A DNA stretch of 64,000 nucleotides, taken from contig NC_088681.1 of assembly GCF_950023065.1 (NCBI RefSeq), positions 50,874,836-50,938,835 on the forward strand, read 5' to 3'. Position numbers and translations under genes: made by a program. The stretch comes from Planococcus citri (Eukaryota; Arthropoda; Insecta; Hemiptera; Pseudococcidae). Numbering within the stretch: position 1 is the first letter of the stretch; the number at the start of each line of letters is the position of its first letter. The notes beneath the pieces were generated by a model. That model made no database searches. It was not told the DNA's origin and saw nothing but the letters and a program-made list of their open reading frames with translations. Below, piece by piece: positions 46,277-58,219 of this stretch.

Positions 46277-47481
46277 GTAAGTTTTTATACATATTTCATC
46301 ATGCATGATTGTGAGGATTACTGTTGAATTAAATACAAAATATGAAAAGTTGTTACCCAGAAAATTTAAGCGAATGGGCAATCCATTGAGTTGACACGAA
46401 AGTATTTTTTTTCTTTTACTCGATTTAATGGTGTCTACCTATATTAAAAAACAAAGATTTTGAAAACATTTCTTTATTATCATTCATGTACACGAAGTCG
46501 ACGACAGAGAAAAACCAGTTAAATTGCAAACATGAATTTCACTCTGGGCATTGTAATCTTGATTCGGTATTATTCTGCTCACTGTTCTTTCACACATTTT
46601 ATCGTAAAAAGAATTTTTTAAAAACACCTGGGTTATGTGTTCCGTTTAGATTGTAGCGTAAAAATCTTGATAATTCAGTTCGAACGACTGATGTACCTTT
46701 TAGGCTAAGGTTTTTCAACAGTGAACAGTTGATTAGAATCGTCCGAATTGCAATCGAAACTTATTTACTTTTGTGTCCAAAGTAAGTTATGTGTATGCCT
46801 CTATGGAAATTTCTTGATGATTTAAATCGCATACCGAAAATTTTCAAAGTGGAGTTCGCGATGTTTTTCATTATTAGATTTAAATTTTAAAATCTGAGTT
46901 TTTCAAGTTGTAGGTACCTACCTACCTGTACCTATTATATGGAACAGGTGGTTCATCGCAGGAGCATTCAATGTCGATTAAAAATTATTGTGGTTTTTTA
47001 ATCTCGATTGATTTTTAAATTATAATCGAGTATTTCTGAAGGGTTTAAATTTTTTTAAAACATTATTCTTGCACTTAAGAGTTTGGTTTTGTTACTAAAA
47101 TTGAATTTTATTATTTTGAAGATGAATGCGATGATATTTTGCCCACCTAAATTGTGACTTGTCAAAAAAATCAAAGTTACTATTTCTAAACATTTTGGTC
47201 GAAATGTAGAAAATTTTTGATTACAAATAAGTAGGTACCTATTTGAATTCTTTTCATTGTGAATACCTACCTATTCCAGTCAAAATAAAAATGCAATCTA
47301 GGTAGTCGCATGGAAATCGGGTTAAATGTAAATCAGCCCGTTGAAAAGGAAAAAATAAGCTACAATTCAATTATTAGCTACACCCGAATGAATTTTCATT
47401 TCTAATTTTGATAAGAATCAATTTAATTTGGTTTAAGAAATAAACACATGTTTCAAATTGAAAAATTTTCTCGTTTTTCAG
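46277..47481 (+). other. Putative leader intron of unit F
   Basis: AT-rich and non-coding, from GTAAGT to CTCGTTTTTCAG. Several short phrases (CATGAATTTCACTTTGGG-like near 46530, GTTTAAGAAATAAACACATG near 47432) are shared with the unit G leader intron. Confidence 0.5.
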
Positions 47482-47505
47482 AACAAAGAAATCGAAATAA
47501 ACACC

Positions 47506-48335
47506 ATGGGCTTCAAGAAGTCGACTAAAGCGTCAGCTGATCAACCTGAGCCAAGCAAATTGATCAGAAGTCAGTTTAAAGATGTTATGGTCAAAGTCGA
47601 GGACGACGTTTACTACCTAGATCGACTGCCATTAGCTTTAAAATCTGGATATTTCGAGAAATTATTTGCCCGAGGTGAAAGCGACTTAATAGTAATCCCT
47701 CAGATGGATAGTGCTATATTTTCCGCCGTAGTTGAATGGTAAAAGTTTGGAATCCGTCATGATTGGCAATACGATCGATAATTTTGTATCTTTGGTGACG
47801 GCTATGGATCATCTACAAATGAACATCGATACAGAAACTTATAAATCTTTCGTTACTGAAGAGTTAGGTTCCAGCAGACCCTTCAATAAAGATATATTCA
47901 AATTATATAACTTCATTAGGGATAATGCGAAGTACGAGTATTTATTTCCAGCTGTTTTTAAACATCTGTCAGATCATTTAGAAGAACTGGAAGACCGCGA
48001 TGAACTTCTATCAATCAAGCCTGATCATTTCACTCAAATTATTACGCACCAAAATCAGCTTGAAATCAAGGGATTGGATGAAACGTTTTATCCATTCAGA
48101 ATGATCAGTGAAATCTGTGCCAGATGGATCTGCCACGATTTGGAAAATCGATCGCAACATGCGTTAGAACTGGTGAATGCTGCTAGATACAGATTTTCCC
48201 TTTCGAATATGATTGCTGAGGAAGAATTCAGTTTACCGTTGTCCAGCAACATCAAGCATATGGATCAAAATTCAATTTCGAGGTATTTCTGTAAATGGTT
48301 GATGTATTTTGGAGAAATTCGTCGTTCAAAACCTG
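47506..48335 (+). pseudogene. Unit F coding exon 1, frameshifted
   Basis: The ATG at 47506 follows an acceptor at 47481 and the leader AACAAAGAAATCGAAATAAA shared with unit G. BTB start is normal (FKDVMVKVEDDVYYLDR), but after FSAVVE an 8-nt segment present in unit G (CATCATGT within GTTGACATCATGTATGG) is missing, producing GTTGAATGGTAA and a stop at 47740-47742. The remaining exon reads in the shifted frame to a GTACGT donor at 48336 and keeps BACK-like sequence (ICARWICHDLENRS). Predicted product about 78 aa unless the lesion is bypassed. Confidence 0.85.
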
Positions 48336-50218
48336 GTACGTAGCATCTTTACGTTATTTAAAATTGATCTCTCTAAACGAGCAATAATGCTACAGCAAAA
48401 TTTAATTTTGAAATAGGCATCTGATTTCATAAATAAAATTTGAATTAGCCACAAGAAAAATTCGGCCTTTTGAAAATGAATTTAGTGCATAAATGCAACT
48501 TTATTTTGAATTGAAAGCTATTTTCAATCTCGGAGATTTTTCCTCTTCTCTCTACCCTACCTGTTTACTTTTTGATGGAAATGAAATTCACCAAGCTTTA
48601 TAATGCACACCTATATTGTGATAAAACACAAATGTACACAAAACGAAGCGGTTTGAGAATTTTTAATTGCAATAATAGCATCCTAAAGGTCAGATGCAGT
48701 TCCAACTATTTTTCTCTTCGGGGGGGGGGGAGGGTAAAGGAGAAGGGAACAAAAATACCGAATGATTTTCAATTTCCAAAAAAGATAGAGCTTTCAAAAT
48801 ATTTGAATTTCTTTAGTAATTTAGGTCGAGTATTTTTCTTGAATTTTTCTGAGTCAGTTTTTCAATTTTTACAACGGAATTTTGAAACTTATCAGTTAGG
48901 TATCACTTATCACTCTCTCATTTGAACCAAACAATACCAGATCAAAAGAGCATATCGTACTTACAACCTTCGTAGCCAAAATGTCAAGTGCTTATGTTTA
49001 TACGTGGATTTTTGATGATTTTTTGAATAGCAGGTACCTATTTTAACAACTTTCAAAAAACAGTTTGAAGGACGATAGTGAAACTTTTTCATGAAATATA
49101 AATTGTCTTGAGTTAATTAAACTGGTGTGAATAATTTTTAAACTCTCACACATCAAGCTACTAGTTTTGACCCATTCTGGAGTCTCCAGTGGGGTTTTAA
49201 TTTTCTCTGGAGAATTCAAATTGCTCCGAAGAGGACTGTGATGGAGAGGTGGGGGGGGGGGGTGAAAAGTGAATTTACAGTCTACTTGTAAATTCTAGAA
49301 AAATTGAAACAAATTAAAATTTTTAAAAGAAGTGTAACATACCTAGGTACTTACCTACCTACATGAGTTGGTCCGTACAAAAAGGGGCAACTTGGGGAGA
49401 TTTTTTTGAAAAAATGAGTTAGGTATTCAGTGCTATTCACAATACCTAAAATTACATAAAATTTGTGAGAGAATGAGCCAAATCAGAAAAAAATGATTGT
49501 CTCGTGGGTCAAATGTCTCATGGGCCAAATGTCGTGGTCCCGACAAAATAGCTTACACAATTTAAAAAATTTTCATAAAACAGTTTTTTTGAAGTATTTT
49601 AAAGTCCAAAAATGAATTTTTATATTGAAATTTTCATCCCAAAAGTTTTTGTATTTACCTACTCTTTTGATCCAGCTTGGTTTGGTTCAAATACTGAGAT
49701 TTTTGAAAATTTGCATCATAGAATTCAAATCTACCTGAGGGAAGTGAGGACAAAAGAAAGCTCTGAAAAAAGTTGAACCAAATGTTTTTCAAGTAGGTAC
49801 CTACGATCCAAGAACTGAAAAAGAATTGTTTTTGGTGTCAAAAAATTGACTTGACTTTGCCGACTGGTCGATCGAATTCATCCAAGGGCATTTTTCTCTT
49901 CATTCCCTCGTCATCGTCACGCCAATAATTTTCTTCAATTTCGTGACTGAGCCTTAGAAAACAATAAGTTATGATTCAATGATCACAATAAATGAGAAAA
50001 TCACTCCTAATCGATCCACGACAAAATCCTCTCAAAGAAGCCACGCGATTGCCAACTCGCTTCAAACCACAGTATAAAATTACACGTACCTACCTACCTA
50101 CCTACCTACCTACATATATCTATGTAATTGATAACTGTTGATCACTTGATATAGATAGATAGATTGTAATAGGTAAAGATATTTTTTCGGTAAGGTAACG
50201 GTATTTTTATTTTTTCAG
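48336..50218 (+). other. Unit F intron between coding exons
   Basis: GTACGT to TTTTTTCAG. Contains G-rich tracts (48721-48735, 49250-49262) and a CTAC tetranucleotide microsatellite (about 50088-50113). No gene seen; the open frame near 48572-48925 has no domain and is low-complexity. Confidence 0.6.
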
Positions 50219-52599
50219 TTGCCGCGGAAACACTTCAGGACGAATATCACGAAGATGAGAAAAAATACGCGGGATTCCATTTTGATCCACCATACGAATT
50301 CAGTAGTGAACCGAAGTTGAAAACGTTTCTAAAAAACAACGACTACTACGATATCACAGTCAAAGTTGGTGACAAAATGTACAAACTTCATCGGCCAATA
50401 TTGCAATCGGAGTCATGGTATTTCAATGAACTATTTTCGAAAGAGTACTCCGCGTTAGCTGCAAAATCTGATGGAATACCGACACTTCCGAGTAAAGATA
50501 AAGTTTACACCATCGATGACATCGATTCAACAACATTCGACTTGGTAGTCGATCATATGTATTTGGGAAACGTAGAACCTACTCAGGAAATTGTCCTTCC
50601 CCTATTCAAGGCCGCCCACTCGTTGAAAATTTATAGTTTGAGGAATTCTTGTAGTAGATGGATGAAGGAAAATTACGACCAGATGAACGTCGAAGATGTG
50701 GTTGAAGTATTGAATTTCACTCATGAAAACATCGAATACGAAGATTTGAATCGATTTTTCGTATCCAAATATATCGTCGATTCGTGGCCTAAAGTAGCGA
50801 ACTTGCCACAATTCGCAGATCTTTTCAAGGCAATCGTCCTTCCTGAAGGAGCTGATTCGTGTGAAAATAGAGTGTATGCGTTTGATGAAATTGATCGAGA
50901 GACATTCAAAACGATTATCGATTATCTCTACTTCAATAAAGAAGACTTACAGGAAAATAATATTGCTCGAGTGTTTAGAGCGAGCGATATGTTCAAAATA
51001 GAAAAATTAATCAAAGAATGTGTGAAACGTTTGTTGTCCTGGCCGAAAAAAATGAGTCCCGCACATGTCAAAGAAGTTTTGAATGTTACTCTAAAGAATG
51101 TTAAATATTACGAAGTTTTAAATACGGTGTACCTAGCAGAACACATGAACCAGTGGCCTCAGGTAGACATCGATTAGTTCTGTACGATTTCTTTCGACTG
51201 CTTGGAGAATATGTTGATATCACATAATTTACATTTCGATGACCCCCACGTACTGCTGGATATTTGCTCAAAATGGGTTATGCATGATGTGGAAAATCGA
51301 TATCGCCTCATACCTCGAATCGCTCTCGCCATAAGTCGAAACCGCGCAGCAAACTGTGACGATTATTCTATCACGAATCCTCCAAATTGGAAAGAATGCT
51401 CGCAGGATTATGTTAAAGATAAGATCCTGGAAGTGTTATTATCAACTTCTATACTCCCTGCGCTATCATCAGCTGAAGATTTAATAAAATTTCGAAAAAT
51501 TGAACTTCCTGTTTTCATCAAATCGAATATAGGAAGTTCATTCAGCCTCCTTAACGCCGATTGGGACGAAATGGTTTCATTTCGCCTTGGTGAAAATATT
51601 GTAGATGTGACTAAAAAATCTTTTCATTACACGAAGTACCCCATGTCAGCAACCATAATGAATGATAACTTGTTCATACTTTGTTGTATGCGCGAAAGTT
51701 CCTTCTTTTACGTGTACAATTTATCTTCCCATAAGATATTCTCTTTGGCATCAGATCCTCGGATTTTTAAGGAAGTGGAACTAGACCAAAGCACAATAAA
51801 ATTAGATTGTACATTGCTGAATTGCCGCAACGATATTTACTGTTGTCGTGAAGATGGTCAAGTACTGAAATATTTGGACGAATTTAATCGTTGGATGAAT
51901 ATTTCAGCTCCTGAGCCGAATAAATTTGAAATTCGCTTCGCAAGTGACGGCAATAAGTTATTTAGGATGTTTGAAACTGAGGACATACCTATTAAAAGCA
52001 CTTACAGTGTGGAATTTTACGATATTGAACAAAATCTATGGGTTTCTATGCCTTTGTATGGTCTTACACTCTATCACGATCCAGAATTCAATTATGGGCA
52101 ATATCGCGAGTTGCAGGATCTCGTTTTCTTGAACAATTATGGCTTAGCTGCACTATTCGAAGAATACATACTGATATTCAACCAGGATACGCGTACTTGG
52201 AAAACGATTTTTCCATTGCCATGCGGCAGCGTAGGTGTACCCATAGAACGTAAGTTTGTTAACCAAAACCGATCTGATGAAATGTTGTTCGTGTATACCA
52301 ATCAATTATACAAGTTCTCTCCAGCGAATAAAAGTTGGGAATTGAGAAAAGAATTGCCTGTGAATTGCGAATCTCTGGAGTCCCGTAAACATTCCATTTA
52401 TGGAAATATGATCGGTATTCATACTCCTAAACCTAACAATTTCCTATCTTTTCGTAGTTTTTCAAGCATGGCTCCTAGTTCGCGGTCTCTATTCACTAGA
52501 GCTGTTCATTTGAGTGGAGAGTTGAGAGGATCTCATTTTCAAAGTGCCCCAGCTCGGGCTCTCGTTTCGATTGGGCTACTCGCTAGGGCTTTCTTTTGA
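50219..52599 (+). pseudogene. Unit F coding exon 2 with in-frame TAG
   Basis: Frame and phase fit the family: exon 1 G plus TT gives Val, then AAETLQDEYHEDEKK. BTB (YYDITVKVGDKMYKLHR), partial BACK and half BTB are intact, but codon 51175-51177 is TAG where units A-E have a Leu codon (CTG/CTA/TTA) in the VDxSLFCSIS motif. The same frame then resumes through BACK (SKWVMHDVENRYRLIPR) and the propeller-like tail. The usual end (IxIHTP) is followed here by a 50-residue Ser/Arg/Ala-rich extension to TGA at 52597-52599. With the exon 1 frameshift, unit F has two independent lesions. Recent loss is likely because the rest is clean. Confidence 0.85.
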
Positions 52600-52837
52600 A
52601 TGTGCTCCGTATTGTTATACATATAGAATTATCGTCGTTCTTCCATAATAGGTTATTTTGGTTTGTGAAGATATACAAGTACTTAGGCACTCTTAATCTT
52701 TTTATCGTATTTAAATACCCATTCTCTATTATTTTATAGTTCAGTACAATGTTGTATTTTTATGATTTGGTATTCAAGTTCGAAGTAGGTACATACCTAG
52801 TTTTATGTTTAAAAACTGTACTTCGAAATTTACTGAA

Positions 52838-52843
52838 AATAAA
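52838..52843 (+). terminator. Polyadenylation signal of unit F
   Basis: AATAAA in ACTGAAAATAAACTATCAAAG, the same GAAAATAAAC context as units A, C and D, 240 nt after the last in-frame stop. Confidence 0.55.
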
Positions 52844-54120
52844 CTATCAAAGTTATGTTCTTCAAGTCGTGTTGTTTTTTTATTTGCAAAATCTTCTTCA
52901 GGTTCTTATTACTTATAAGATTAATTTAGCATTGTTGAGTTATGAACCTCATGCGAAAGAAACTTATGTACGTTTTACATATCAGCACAGTAAGTTGATC
53001 GCAAAAAAGTGCCGTACCTAGCCATATTGCATCTATAATTTACTTTTTTCTAGAATTCCCTCTTGAAATAAATACTTTAAGTAGGTATCTACCTAAAAAT
53101 ACAATTTTATTATTATTATTTTTTAATAATCTAGCACGTGAGGTATCACAACCAACGGAAAAATTTTTGTAGATCAAAGATCACTCAGAAAGATTGAATG
53201 ATCTTCCAATGCAACACCAGACAAAATTTCAGGAAGGTACCTACCTACCTACTTGATTCAATTTTTTGATTTTTGGTCACCTATTTTCGATCGTTGGCAA
53301 ATTGATGACTGTAGGTTTATAGCTATTCTGAAACCCAAATCGTATTTTTGGATTTCGTTTCAGAAAAATAGCAACAAAACGCATGAAATAAAATTTAGTT
53401 CATGTAAACTGAGATTACCGTCTTTGCTGGAGCACTAGGATAGCTCAAAAATGCATTTGAGCCATTAGGCTTACTTATTTTGGAAATTAAAACAATCAAG
53501 TCTTGTCTATCTTGTTTTCCATAACCATATAGCCAACGTATTTTGAAGATACAAAACAGAAATATCAAAAAGCCTAATTCGTAAAATTTTCTAAACATTT
53601 TTTTCAATTTCCTCCTCTTTAATTTTGTAGGACTCTTGGAGGCATTTAATTCCAAAATTTCATTTCTTTTTTTTTTTGGTAACTTTGGTAGCTCACGAGG
53701 AAAAATTCTCACATCACAACAAAATTGAAATGAAAGGGTGTGGGTGTTCGCAATTGAGAGGTTTTCAATTTCGAGAAAATTTCATTTTTTAAAATTTTAA
53801 TATTCAAGTAATTTGGTTTACTTACTTGTAAAAATGTTTCTGAATTTGAAAAAGATTTTATCCTCAGTAAAATGTAAATTTGAGGCTCAATTTTAGCCAT
53901 TCATGACCAAAAATAGTAATCACTTAAAATGAGTTTCATGATCATTTGATCAACAATATATTTTTTTCGACTGAACTGAGTTGTGATCCATAATCAACAA
54001 GTACTAACCTAAAACAATAATGAGGAGGTAGACAAATCTCACAAAGTTACAGGTTTCGAGAAAGTTGACACTTCTTATTTTACCCTTTTATGAAGTAGGT
54101 ATTTTGAATAAAAATGAACC
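52844..54120. other. Intergenic region F-G
   Basis: AT-rich with no recognisable gene. The open frames on both strands are short, Lys/Ile/Phe-rich and lack domains. Confidence 0.45.
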
Positions 54121-54707
54121 TCATCGGCAATGAAAAGAAAAGAGCGTTAAAAATCCTATAAGAAGTACCCAAATGAAATGATTTTTGTGGAAGTGGCGTT
54201 TGTCAGTTGTCTCACTTTGATACCAACCTCCTCAAATAATTTCAGCAATCAATCAATCATCCTTGGCCCATGGTTAAATAAAGAAGTAGGTAATAAAGTA
54301 GGCACCTGCTGTAATTCTCGAAATAAAGAGAGAATACGTCGAACACACTCCACTAACCTGACCAACCCCACGCCATCCATCCCAACCACGGAGTTGAAAG
54401 CCTGAAAGGTTTGCCCTTAACGAATGAATCATTCGTTCGTTCTTCGACTGCCTTTAGTGCCTTTCCTTTCCTCTCGCCCTCATGGTCTCACAATCACAAT
54501 CATCTTTTCGTTTTCTCGTTATCACAGTTTTTTAAAGCTTTTGAAGAATAATTTCTTTTTATTTGAACTTTTTAAAAGCCGAATGTAAAAGAAAATTGTG
54601 GTGTGCTTGGGTATTTTGTTGCGTATGTTCTCATGAAAGCAGATTTCGTTACTGAATAATATTTTTACGATTGCTGAGGCCTTTTCTACTTCATCTCTTG
54701 GTGATTG
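54121..54707 (+). promoter_or_regulatory. Conserved promoter/leader-exon block of unit G
   Basis: Starts with GAGCGTTAAAAATCCTATAA, shared with the unit E block, then GGTTAAATAAAGAAGTAGG (54272-54290), CCTTAACGAATGAATCATTC (palindromic motif 54416-54435) and a leader-exon end TCTCTTGGTGATTG|GTAAGT with the donor at 54708. The block is preserved although the gene it serves is broken. Confidence 0.5.
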
Positions 54708-56235
54708 GTAAGTTTGTATAGTTTGTATACACATTTTATTTTTATCATAGGTAGATTAGGTACCTACACGATTGTGAGATATCATGCTATCCCGACAAGT
54801 TATGATCGGAAACGTGTAATTGTGTAAAATACAAAATAGTTGAATTTAATTGCAATTGCAAATATGAACAGCTGTACATATCCAAATACCTGAATGTGTA
54901 CCTACTTATAATCCATTGAGCTTAACGAAAGATGATATGATACTTTTTTTCTTTCGCTTGACAAGAAATTAGATAGGTATGAAAAGTGTTGGTGTCTTAT
55001 AGTGAATACGAAGATAGATTTCGTTAGCTCAAATTGCAGCTGTTTCTCGATTTCATGTTGAATTAGTTATTCTGACTAATTTTATGGTAATCTATCTACC
55101 GATACCAAAAATTAAGATTTTGAAAACGTAGTAGGCATCTTTCTTTAACATCATTTAGGTAATATGTAACTCTGTCAAATTGCAAACATGAATTTCACTT
55201 TGGGAATTATAAATCTGGATTCAGTATTATTTTGCTGAGGTTAGGTTGGTCCATTCCATGTCAACTCAACCAACGTTTTTGAGTCATGTCTTTCGATTTT
55301 GCTCAATTTTTTTTTACAATGTATCCCCATCCAGTAAGTAAGAACCCCGCAATTAGTTTGGTCCCAGCCCCCTCAGGTGGAGGGTGGGGGGGGGCTTCCA
55401 TTATTTTCACATTGTCTCGAGGTACTCAACTTCAGCAGCCCATTCCTCCAAAACTATGATACTTTGATCAAAACTGATTTCACAGTTCGAAAGGGCATTG
55501 CATTTTAGAACTTTTTAAGCATTTTGAAATTTTCAAAAGTTGAAAGTTGAACTTTCAACAAATTTCGAAATGGCGCTGTAAGTGGGAGCTACCATTTAAA
55601 ATCTCGAAAATATTTCCGTATAGGTACCATTTGATGCTTTTCCCGAAATATTCAAGTTTCGAGATGGGATCTCTCAATGGAGGGGGAGCACCCCACTCCA
55701 ATTTTGGGTGAAACTTTTGAAAGAAAATCTGGGGCGTGTGATGTATCGAATTCTACGTTTTTGGTAACGCTGAACACAATTATGACGTCGGATTTTTGAT
55801 AGGACCCCATCCATGGCCCCCAGCACCTCCCCAAATGGGGTAAAAGTTCAAAAAGTTGTTTTGTTCGTGTGACACATGGAATAGTATGTTTTTGGTGACG
55901 CTGAACACGAATATGACGACAGATTTTCGATTGGACTCGTCCAGAGCCCTCAGCACTTCTCTAAGTGGTAATCCCCCCAAAAAAATGGTTACATTCGTGT
56001 GACACATGAAATATGTAGTATGTTTTCGACATCGCTGAACACGAATAGGTATAGTCATAGTTTTTTAAATCGACCCAAGAACCAACCCCAAAAAAATCGT
56101 TGGGGGCCGTGGATTAAAGCCATTTCAATGTCATTGCTTGAGATTTTCTCAAAAACACCGTTATTCGTCAAAATGTTTGGTTTAAGAAGTAAAGTAAACA
56201 CATGTTTCAAATTGTAAAATTTTCTCGTTTTTCAG
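54708..56235 (+). other. Putative leader intron of unit G
   Basis: Non-coding, related to the unit F leader intron at both ends. Inside it, near 55247, is a GGTCCATTCCATGTCAACTC phrase like the end of the GGGTCATTCC elements. From 55630 to 56090 a ~130-150-bp unit repeats imperfectly (GTGTGACACATG...TGTTTTTGGTGACGCTGAAC), giving false minus-strand frames. Confidence 0.45.
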
Positions 56236-56259
56236 AACAAAGAAATCGAAATAAAAACC

Positions 56260-57388
56260 ATGGGCTTCAAGAAGACGACTAAAGCGTCAGCTGATCAACC
56301 TGAGCCAAGCAAATTGATCAGAAGTCAGTTTAAAGATGTTATGGTCAAAGTCGAGGACGACGTTTACTATCTGGATCGACTGCCATTAGCTTTAAAATCG
56401 GGACATTTCAAGAAATTATTCGCCGAAGGTGAAAGCGATTTGATAGAAATCCCTCGGATGGATAGTAAGACATTTTCCGCCGCAGTTGACATCATGTATG
56501 GTGAAACTTTGAAATCCGTCATGGTTGGTAATACGATCAATAATTTTGTATCTTTGCTGACGGTTATGGATTATCTACAGATGGATACCGATACAGAAAC
56601 TTATAAATCTTTCGTTACTGAAGAGTTGGATTCTAGCAGACCATTCAATAAAGATATATTCAAATTATATAATTTCATTGTGGATGGTCCTGGTATCTGA
56701 TTGGCAAATTTATCAAAAAGATGACCATTATAGCTCTTTAAAATATGTTTTACTGAATTGTCGTAACGAAATTTACTGCTGTATTGAAAATGGTAAAATC
56801 TTGAAATATTTGTTCGAATTGAACCGTTGGATGAAAGTTTCAGATTTTGAGCCCGTTGAATATGAAATAATATGCTTCACGACTGATGGAAATAAATTGT
56901 ACAGAATGTACCAGACGGAGCAAGTTGGTTTAGTTGGTGCTGAGACGATCAGTTACACCATCGAGGCTTACGATTTCCAGCAAAATTCTTGGGCTTCTGT
57001 ACCTAACGTGAGGAGACTTTATCGTTATAATGGAGATGAATATTCTGACGAGTACGAGTGTATACCTCGTGAACTAATTTTCATCAACAACTACGGTTTC
57101 GCTGTGTTATTCAAAGACGTGTTATGTACATTTAATCAAGAAACGCAACATTGGCATCCGGTGATATCACTACCTCACAACGACTCGAATATGTATCAGG
57201 AAAATATTTCGATTATTAGCGGCAATGAAACTGGTAAAATATTATACGTTATCAATAATCAGTTGTACTATTTTTCTTTAACAAATCAAAATTGGGTATT
57301 GAAGAAAGAATGGCCGATGGAAGTTGATATGGGATTTGCATCTCGCAAAGTACTCCCTTATGAAAATATGATTGCTATTCATAGATAA
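56260..57388 (+). pseudogene. Unit G: exon 1 fused to exon 2 tail by internal deletion
   Basis: From the ATG at 56260 the sequence is a close relative of unit F exon 1 (without its 8-nt deletion) through KDIFKLYNFIVD. At about 56684-56692 it jumps into exon 2 sequence equal to unit E near 44874 (CATCTGATTGGCAAATTTAT). The second half of exon 1, the intron and about 1.7 kb of exon 2 are missing. The join shifts the frame, so translation stops at 56698-56700 after 146 residues. The exon 2 tail stays open in another frame to 57388 (LNRWMKV, QNSWASVP, NQNWVLKKEWP, AIHR). The 146-aa product would be a lone BTB domain plus a short tail and could still be expressed. 3' signal is the variant GAAAATAAG near 57551. 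Confidence 0.85.
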
Positions 57389-57559
57389 GTAGGTAGTTCT
57401 ATTATTCGCATATTATAGTTGTTTCAGTTGTGTGTATTTTTACTGCTGTGTGAAACGTATCGTTATCAAAGGCCAATTAGTTGAGACATTTCAGCCTTAT
57501 TATAATTACCTATAATCAATACAATATAGTATAGTTACCTATTTACTGTTGAAAATAAG

Positions 57560-58219
57560 TTTAAAAATTGTTGTTTTTTTTTACTAGTTATAGGTACACA
57601 TATAAATTGTACAATTTGATTACCTACTTACTTATTCAAAATGTTCTCCATTACCTATAATAAACACGAAAAAAGTGAAAAAATTAAGTACCTACCAAAA
57701 TAATTGAAAAACTTGAAAAGTTCTTGAAAGTTGTAAAGTTGAGTAAACATTGGAAAAATTACGCGAAAAATTATGAAAAAATTTGTTAAATGCGTCAAAA
57801 AGCGTTGAAAAGTTCCAAACATTTTTTTTAAGTCATAGTGTAAATTGAAAAAAATGTTCAATCTTGTCAGAATGTATACCGGCGCTAATGATTCAAGAAA
57901 ATAGTCCAAGAATTACATAAATGTCTTGACTCTGGATTTCAATTCTGTACATGAACCTTATTAGAGGTTGCGTGAAATTTTTTGACAATTCTCATGTTTT
58001 TTCGAATAAGATGATGAAATGAGCAGAGGGGCAAGGAGAAGTGGGTAAATTTTGAAATCGTATCTACCTTCATGGAGAAATATATCAAAAAAAAAAACTC
58101 CTACTATTAGGTAGAATATTTTAAAAATTTGGGGATGCCTCAGAGACTCGATTTTTTTAAAGACAGGAGGGGTTAACTTTGGGTAGATTTGACGATAAAT
58201 TGACGTGGAATGAATCGAG
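57560..58219. other. Region between unit G and foldback element
   Basis: No gene. Near 58196-58214, AAATTGACGTGGAATGA resembles the right terminus of the GGGTCATTCC elements and may be a relic end next to the foldback element. Confidence 0.4.

Noticed and set aside
47700..47760. Possible donor (ATG|GTAAAA) at the unit F frameshift that could splice around the lesion
   Set aside because: The site is weak, no matching acceptor downstream restores the frame by eye, and comparison with unit G shows a plain 8-nt deletion.
50088..50113. CRISPR-like or telomere-like CCTAC repeats
   Set aside because: A plain tetranucleotide microsatellite without spacers; similar short TAGG/CCTA runs occur throughout the window.
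55652..56058. Minus-strand frames upstream of unit G
   Set aside because: They come from an imperfect ~130-150-bp direct repeat (GTGTGACACATG...GACGCTGAAC) and have no recognisable protein similarity.
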